Source of the DNA: Candidatus Saccharimonadota bacterium
GTDB taxonomy: Bacteria > Patescibacteriota > Saccharimonadia > Saccharimonadales > Saccharimonadaceae
DNA length: 9,315 bases
Direction: 5' to 3'
Assembly (NCBI GenBank): GCA_003545655.1
Contig: DODJ01000037.1
Coordinates: 1-9,315 of the forward strand
The translations under genes and the position numbers were made by a program. The notes under the pieces were generated by a model. It was given only the letters and a program-made list of their open reading frames with translations, had not been told where the DNA came from and did not search any database. Below, piece by piece: positions 6,772 through 9,315 of this stretch (within the stretch, counting starts at the first letter, position 1; every line of letters starts with the position of its first letter).

Positions 6772-7140
6772 CTACTTTTCGCTGCGGTGCGCGGTGACGT
6801 TGAAGGCCGCGCCGCCGAGCTCCCGGTAGGTGTCCATGGGGGGAAGGTGCCCTTCGCTGATCGAGTCCGCATCTGGACAGTTGCGCTCGGTAAGGAGCAC
6901 TTGCGCCTGCCAGGCGGTTTCTCGCGACAGGTAGCCGACTTCCGGCTGGCTTACGTCCCATGCATACAGCAGAAACGGCCACACCAGGACTTGTTTCCAC
7001 TGCGGCATCCAGCGTATTTCGTCCTGCGTGGCGTTGTACTGTGTGCGCATGAAAGCCTTCGCGCCGAAAACGAAGGCTGCACCGCATACGACGTACGCAG
7101 TGCTCGCTCCGATGAGCATGGCGATGAATATGGGGTGCAT
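6772..7140 (-). CDS. Small membrane-anchored protein, unknown, GC-rich
   Basis: This 122-residue protein starts at ATG 7140 with AAAGGAA 5 bases upstream and ends at TAG 6772-6774. Residues 1-31 are a hydrophobic membrane helix (MHPIFIAMLIGASTAYVVCG and onward), and a second short hydrophobic patch is rich in Trp (WKQVLVWPFLLYAWD, about 48-62). The remaining half is hydrophilic, with three prolines, and ends AHRSEK. I do not recognise a family. The frame is preferred over two overlapping longer frames because it has a strong promoter (7182-7210), a good ribosome site and a hairpin right after the stop. The stretch is clearly richer in G+C than the genes on either side, with GCC/GCG/CTC-type codons, which suggests transfer from another genome or a different selection on codons. 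As a single gene with its own promoter and terminators beside a tRNA, it could be an acquired cassette. Confidence 0.65.
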   Translation of the reverse strand: MHPIFIAMLIGASTAYVVCGAAFVFGAKAFMRTQYNATQDEIRWMPQWKQVLVWPFLLYAWDVSQPEVGYLSRETAWQAQVLLTERNCPDADSISEGHLPPMDTYRELGGAAFNVTAHRSEK

Positions 7141-7181
7141 TGCGGTTCCTTTGTTGAGTGGAAGGTGCGAATTATGAAGCT

Positions 7182-7210
7182 ATTATAATAGATTTTTTTA
7201 AAAAAGTCAA
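7182..7210 (-). promoter_or_regulatory. Strong sigma-70-like promoter of the 122-residue gene
   Basis: The minus strand reads TTGACT (7210-7205), a 17-base spacer containing T and A tracts, and a perfect TATAAT (7187-7182). The expected start is near 7175, giving a leader of about 35 bases that contains the AAAGGAA ribosome site. This is the best-matching promoter in the window. Confidence 0.85.
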
Positions 7211-7227
7211 TCGTTAGGGGGGTGTAG

Positions 7228-7268
7228 CCAAGAAAAATACCCCATGGTATATGGGGTATTTTTCTTGG
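7228..7268. terminator. Perfect 18-bp inverted-repeat terminator behind the tRNA gene
   Basis: Arms 7228-7245 and 7251-7268 are exact reverse complements (18 bp) around a 5-base loop (ggtat). The stem has a GC block (TACCCC/GGGGTA) flanked by A5/T5 tracts, so it can terminate in either direction. On the minus strand it begins inside the CCA end of the tRNA, ending the tRNA transcript. It also insulates the promoter of the GC-rich gene just beyond. Confidence 0.9.
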
Positions 7269-7342
7269 TAGCAGCGACAGGGATTGAACCTGTGACCTCG
7301 AGCTTATGAGTCTCGCGCTCTAACCAACTGAGCTACGCTGCC
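7266..7342 (-). tRNA. tRNA with anticodon CAU, probably elongator tRNA-Met
   Basis: The 77-base minus-strand gene folds into a full cloverleaf: acceptor GGCAGCG/CGCTGCT, D stem GCTC/GAGC, anticodon loop CTCATAA, T stem ACAGG/CCTGT with loop TTCAATC, discriminator A and an encoded CCA (7268-7266). C11-G24 and the absence of three GC pairs in the anticodon stem rule out initiator tRNA. Two oddities: position 1-72 is G-U, and position 31-39 is an A-G mismatch closing the anticodon loop. A CAU anticodon could also mark tRNA-Ile2, whose C is modified to lysidine. The A4-U69 and G5-C68 acceptor pairs differ from the C4-G69/C5-G68 of E. coli Ile2, so Met is favoured. The tRNA is 66 bases after the coiled-coil gene with no terminator between them, so it may be co-transcribed. 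Confidence 0.93.
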
Positions 7343-7408
7343 GTCTTGTATAAGGCTGCACTAAGTAAATAGTACAGGGACGATTCTATCAAATTTTACC
7401 CCTTTTGG

Positions 7409-7756
7409 CTAGAGGATGAGCCCGCTACCGCGAAGGCGTGATAACTGGTCTTCAATTCGTTTCATTTCGGTGTCGTGGCGGGTGCTTTCGGAAAGCTTTT
7501 CTTGTTCAAGTGCGTTGACCTGTCTTTGCAACTCATCTAGCTCGCTTGTTAGTTTCTGATTTTCTTCTTGAAGTTGCATTTCTTTTTGTTCTTGGGTTTG
7601 AGCTTGTTGCCAGTAAACATCGGCGCGCATTCCGTTGCCCGCGTCAGCTTGTTGACGCGCAGTGGTGCGTGCAAGGTCGGCCTGCTTTCTTGCTTCGACC
7701 ATCTTTACTTCGTTACTTTGAATAGTGCGTTGAATTTGTGCAATGGTGTTTGGCAT
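7409..7756 (-). CDS. Small coiled-coil protein, unknown
   Basis: The 115-residue protein is almost all charged or polar helix. It begins MPNTIAQIQRTIQSNEVK; residues from about 54 to 108 show heptad spacing of Leu/Met/Val among Glu, Gln and Lys (EMQLQEENQKLTSELDELQ, then VNALEQEKL), typical of a dimeric coiled coil. There is no signal peptide, membrane segment or cysteine. A central Gln/Ala-rich stretch (ARKQADLARTTARQQADAGN) is also helical. No family is recognised; coiled coils give weak, misleading matches. A strong ribosome site (GGAGG, 5 bases before the ATG) supports the start. It lies 35 bases after the ITPase-like gene on the same strand, and a TATAAT (7779-7774) lies in this gap. The protein is likely cytoplasmic, perhaps a scaffold, but function is unknown. 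Confidence 0.8.
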   Translation of the reverse strand: MPNTIAQIQRTIQSNEVKMVEARKQADLARTTARQQADAGNGMRADVYWQQAQTQEQKEMQLQEENQKLTSELDELQRQVNALEQEKLSESTRHDTEMKRIEDQLSRLRGSGLIL

Positions 7757-7773
7757 GATATCCTCCCACCTTT

Positions 7774-7779
7774 ATTATA
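7774..7779 (-). promoter_or_regulatory. Possible -10 element before the coiled-coil gene
   Basis: The minus strand carries a perfect TATAAT 18 bases before the ATG at 7756. RNA would begin near 7767, just before the GGAGG. No convincing -35 box is found (TTGAGG only at a 20-base spacing), so it may be a chance match or a weak internal promoter. Confidence 0.35.
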
Positions 7780-7791
7780 CCGAACTGCGTA

Positions 7792-8331
7792 TTACAGTGC
7801 CTCAAGCTTCTCAAGGAGGAGCTGCACGGCGAGGGCGCGGTGGCTCATGGTGTTTTTCTTTTCACTGCTCATTTCGGCAAACGTTTCCGTTTCGCCTTCT
7901 GGCACGAAAGTGATATTAAACCCGTAGGCATCGCCCCTTGGGGCAACGACTGTACCGTGTACAACACCGCGAACAGTAATAAGCGAAGTGCCATCGTAGT
8001 AGGCGGCGCTGCAAGATACAGTAGCGCGTTCACCTTCGCCACCGGCGAGTTGATATAAAGCATCTTTACCGATATTTTTCATATAGTACTTAATGAAAGG
8101 GCCAGGTAGGCCGCCGTGCTTCTCAAGGCCAGCCGATACGTCCTCAACGACGACGGGTCTGCCAACCGCTTCGAAAGCCTTCTTAACTTTATCGGTTACG
8201 ATTGCGAGCGGGTCGTCACTTTGGAGCTCCTCAATATCAAGATCAATGGAGTCGAGTGTTGCTTTACCGGCGGTAAGTTGCTGCCATTCTTCAAGTTTGT
8301 TGGCATTACCTGTAACAAGGGTGATATTCAT
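7792..8331 (-). CDS. ITPA/HAM1-family non-canonical purine NTP pyrophosphatase
   Basis: The family hydrolyses ITP, dITP and XTP to monophosphate and pyrophosphate, keeping deaminated purines out of DNA and RNA. The 179-residue reading from ATG 8331 begins MNITLVTGNANKLEEWQQL, carrying the family TGNxxK motif (7-12). Later motifs are VEDVSAG (62-68) with the metal/general-base Asp D64, GGLPGPFIKYY (73-83), PRGDAYGF (131-138), FVPEG (142-146) and KNTMSHRALA (159-168) with the Ser-His-Arg triad. The pattern is closer to eukaryotic/archaeal ITPA than to E. coli RdgB. The usual GFGWDP base-recognition segment reads YGFNIT (136-141), so the conserved Asp is Asn (N139). A frame from 8397 adds 22 residues with no homology to the family start. 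There is no Shine-Dalgarno sequence before 8331, but TATACT lies 7 bases upstream, pointing to a leaderless mRNA. The gene probably heads a unit with the coiled-coil gene and possibly the tRNA. Confidence 0.9.
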   Translation of the reverse strand: MNITLVTGNANKLEEWQQLTAGKATLDSIDLDIEELQSDDPLAIVTDKVKKAFEAVGRPVVVEDVSAGLEKHGGLPGPFIKYYMKNIGKDALYQLAGGEGERATVSCSAAYYDGTSLITVRGVVHGTVVAPRGDAYGFNITFVPEGETETFAEMSSEKKNTMSHRALAVQLLLEKLEAL

Positions 8332-8338
8332 ACAATGT

Positions 8339-8344
8339 AGTATA
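8339..8344 (-). promoter_or_regulatory. -10 element of a probable leaderless ITPase transcript
   Basis: TATACT on the minus strand lies 7 bases before the ATG at 8331, with no ribosome-binding purine run between them. RNA synthesis would begin at or within a base of the start codon. The region about 17 bases further upstream (ATACTC, GATACT) is a poor -35 match. Confidence 0.5.
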
Positions 8345-8474
8345 TCAAAGGTGTATACTAAGAGTATCCCCGCAGTACACACTGGCCACCTAGGCAAAGC
8401 GTCCCCTGCGAACGGTTATTCATCGTCTTCGGGCTTCTGGCAAATGAAACGGGCTAGAAATGCACGGGCGAATC

Positions 8475-8505
8475 AGTTTTGAAACGTTTCTCGAACTACT
8501 ATAAC
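8475..8505 (+). promoter_or_regulatory. Probable promoter of the small protein-DinB operon with palindrome
   Basis: TATAAC (8500-8505) has several T-rich -35 candidates upstream: TTTTGA at 17 bases or TTGAAA at 15 bases of spacing. The perfect 10-bp palindrome gaaacgtttc (8481-8490) lies in the spacer and overlaps the TTGAAA candidate, a place where a bound repressor would block RNA polymerase. RNA start near 8512 would lie after the GAGGA ribosome site, so the true start or -10 may be slightly upstream. The -35 choice is uncertain. Confidence 0.4.
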
Positions 8506-8519
8506 GAGGAATTTTTGCG

Positions 8520-8786
8520 ATGAATGACGAACTTTTTTTACATGAACCTGTGCACGTAGTGGCGGTATTTAAAAACGGCCATCACCCGTGTATGCCGGTG
8601 CGCTTTAAACGCGAAAACGGTAGGGAAGTCGCCGTTACCGAACTTGGCCTGCGCCATCCCTTACCGAAAGGCTCGAAAACTATCCACGCTTTTGATGTTA
8701 CCGATGGCGGTACCGACTATCGGCTTGAATTTGATGCCGAGCGTTTAACCTGGCACTTAACCATGGAGGCGGACCATTATGACTGA
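8520..8786 (+). CDS. Small beta-rich protein coupled to Y-family polymerase (DUF6504-like, tentative)
   Basis: This 88-residue protein begins MNDELFLHEPVHVVAVFKNG and continues with MPVRFKRENGREVAVTEL, AFDVTDGGTDYRLEFD and RLTWHLTMEADHYD. The alternating hydrophobic strands, the P-V-x-F-x-x-x-x-G-x-x-V pattern, and the Y-x-L-x-(Y/F)-D then W-x-L ending recall the small domain of unknown function found with ImuB/DinB-type polymerases in Actinobacteria (DUF6504), from memory and not searched. There is no membrane helix. The start has GAGGA 9 bases upstream. Its TGA overlaps the polymerase ATG by 8 bases, so the two are translated together; it may help the polymerase bind DNA or be an accessory subunit (inference). 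A Cys and three His (NGHHPC, RHPL) are too few and too spread for a clear zinc site. Confidence 0.78.
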   Translation: MNDELFLHEPVHVVAVFKNGHHPCMPVRFKRENGREVAVTELGLRHPLPKGSKTIHAFDVTDGGTDYRLEFDAERLTWHLTMEADHYD

Positions 8787-9315
8787 GTTTAACCACGAAC
8801 AGCCGCGCATTATGCACGTTGACCTTAATAGCTGTTTCGCTACCGTTGAACAACAAGCCCGCCCGTTGCTGCGCGGAAAACCGGTGGCTATTGTGAACCG
8901 CCGCACCGAACATACCGCTATTGTTACCGCCAGCTACGAAGCAAAGGCAAAAGGCGTAAAAGTGGGCATGAAACTACGCGATGCAAAAATACTGTGCCCC
9001 GGTATTGTAGCGCTTGAAAGCGATCCGTCGAAGTACCGATATGTGTATCATAAACTCCTTAACATCATGCGCGATTACTCGGCTCACGTTACCATGAAAA
9101 GTATCGACGAAGGGGTAATAGATTTCCATGAAACCAGTTCCGACATTGCCGCGCGTAGTTTGGTAGATATTGGCTATGAAATTAAACAACGCCTGAAAGA
9201 TGAAATAGGGGTATGGATGCGCTGTAATATTGGCATTAGTACCAATCGTTTCCTTGCAAAAACTGCGGCCGGATTGCATAAACCGGATGGGCTTGATGTT
9301 ATTACCCATGAAAAC
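8779..9315 (+). CDS. dinB: Y-family DNA polymerase IV-like (DinB), N-terminal part
   Basis: The 3' end is cut off by the window; 179 residues are visible. Y-family polymerases copy past damaged template bases in translesion synthesis. The palm motif reads IMHVDLNSCFATVEQQ (11-26): D15 is the first catalytic Asp and F20 the steric-gate aromatic. The second Asp of E. coli HVDMD is Asn here (N17). TASYEAKAKGVKVGM (50-64) matches the fingers region, SIDEG (108-112) holds the catalytic pair D110/E111, and NIGISTNRFLAKTAAGLHKPDGL (150-172) matches the family GVAPNKLLAKIASDxxKPNG. The thumb, little-finger domain and any beta-clamp-binding tail are not visible, so DinB, UvrX-like and ImuB-like members cannot be fully separated; the intact acidic residues argue against catalytically dead ImuB. 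The start is at 8779 with GGAGG 9 bases upstream, overlapping the 88-residue gene by 8 bases. A palindrome in the operon promoter region suggests damage control of expression. Confidence 0.9.
   Translation, partial: MTEFNHEQPRIMHVDLNSCFATVEQQARPLLRGKPVAIVNRRTEHTAIVTASYEAKAKGVKVGMKLRDAKILCPGIVALESDPSKYRYVYHKLLNIMRDYSAHVTMKSIDEGVIDFHETSSDIAARSLVDIGYEIKQRLKDEIGVWMRCNIGISTNRFLAKTAAGLHKPDGLDVITHEN

Larger units (their letters stand above)
8332..8519. other. Divergent intergenic region, 188 bases
   Basis: This spacer separates the minus-strand ITPase gene from the + strand DinB operon and must hold both promoters. It contains the ITPase -10 (8339-8344), a LexA-like imperfect repeat GAACGGTTATTC (8410-8421, one base off GAAC-N4-GTTC), and a palindrome plus -10 near the + strand gene. 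No short gene or RNA fold was recognised in 8345-8470. Confidence 0.6.

Noticed and set aside
6417..6872. 151-codon minus-strand frame
   Set aside because: It runs through two terminators, the small gene and the divergent promoters. It is low-complexity at the start and best explained as chance.
6668..7087. 139-codon minus-strand frame overlapping the 122-residue gene
   Set aside because: It crosses both the long hairpin and the small-gene terminator, is rich in Arg/His/Pro as expected from a shifted GC-rich frame, and has no ribosome site.
6751..7188. 145-codon + strand frame opposite the GC-rich gene
   Set aside because: It lies antisense to the 122-residue gene, runs through its promoter and ribosome site, and has no promoter, and its translation has no membrane or domain pattern. 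GC-rich DNA gives long chance frames.
6687..7268. Short direct repeat tttttcttg at both ends of the GC-rich cassette
   Set aside because: It is 9 bases and low complexity, arising from two terminator tails; too weak for a target-site duplication.
6700..7342. Genomic island integrated at the tRNA 3' end
   Set aside because: The GC-rich gene lies on the 3' side of the tRNA, but no repeat of the tRNA end is found at the far side and there is no integrase.
1..9315. CRISPR array, insertion sequence, toxin-antitoxin pair or phage genes
   Set aside because: No spaced direct repeats, transposase, integrase or recognisable toxin/antitoxin motifs were seen on either strand.

Overview
The window looks like part of a small bacterial genome, most plausibly Candidatus Saccharibacteria (TM7) or another Patescibacteria lineage. 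This is inferred from a prepilin-like C-terminus with an Asp-rich loop, a cysteine-less Lpd-like flavoprotein, a free-standing ATP-cone protein, a phosphoketolase/acetate kinase pair, tight gene packing and several weak or leaderless-looking starts. No marker gene is present, so the assignment is tentative. TGA is used as a normal stop (acetate kinase, the 88-residue gene), which argues against the UGA-recoded Patescibacteria.

Layout: bases 1-410 hold the 3' end of a prepilin-like gene on the + strand. It converges on a five-gene minus-strand operon (6382 down to 425) that reads, in order of transcription: a six-helix membrane protein, a 98-residue ATP-cone protein, an Lpd/MerA-fold flavoprotein without its redox cysteines, acetate kinase, and xylulose-5-P/fructose-6-P phosphoketolase. 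The genes are 2, 13 and 10 bases apart, and the last two overlap by 4 bases. A near-consensus promoter lies at 6416-6445. Phosphoketolase makes acetyl phosphate from sugar phosphates, and acetate kinase turns it into acetate and ATP. The flavoprotein and ATP-cone protein may tie this to NADH and adenylate levels (inference).

A second promoter, back to back with the operon promoter, drives an uncatalogued 46-codon gene (6523-6663) that ends in a clear bidirectional terminator. Next comes a GC-rich one-gene cassette on the minus strand (122 residues, one membrane helix) with its own strong promoter and a long hairpin behind it. Then come a perfect 18-bp inverted-repeat terminator and a tRNA with anticodon CAU (probably elongator Met) on the minus strand. 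Upstream of the tRNA on the same strand are a small coiled-coil protein and an ITPA/HAM1-type nucleotide-cleansing enzyme.

From 8520 to the end, on the + strand, an 88-residue beta-rich protein overlaps the start of a DinB-like Y-family DNA polymerase that runs off the window. A perfect palindrome sits in their promoter region. No stretch longer than 300 bases lacks a gene; the largest gap is 8332-8519. No insertion sequence, CRISPR array, rRNA or replication origin was seen.
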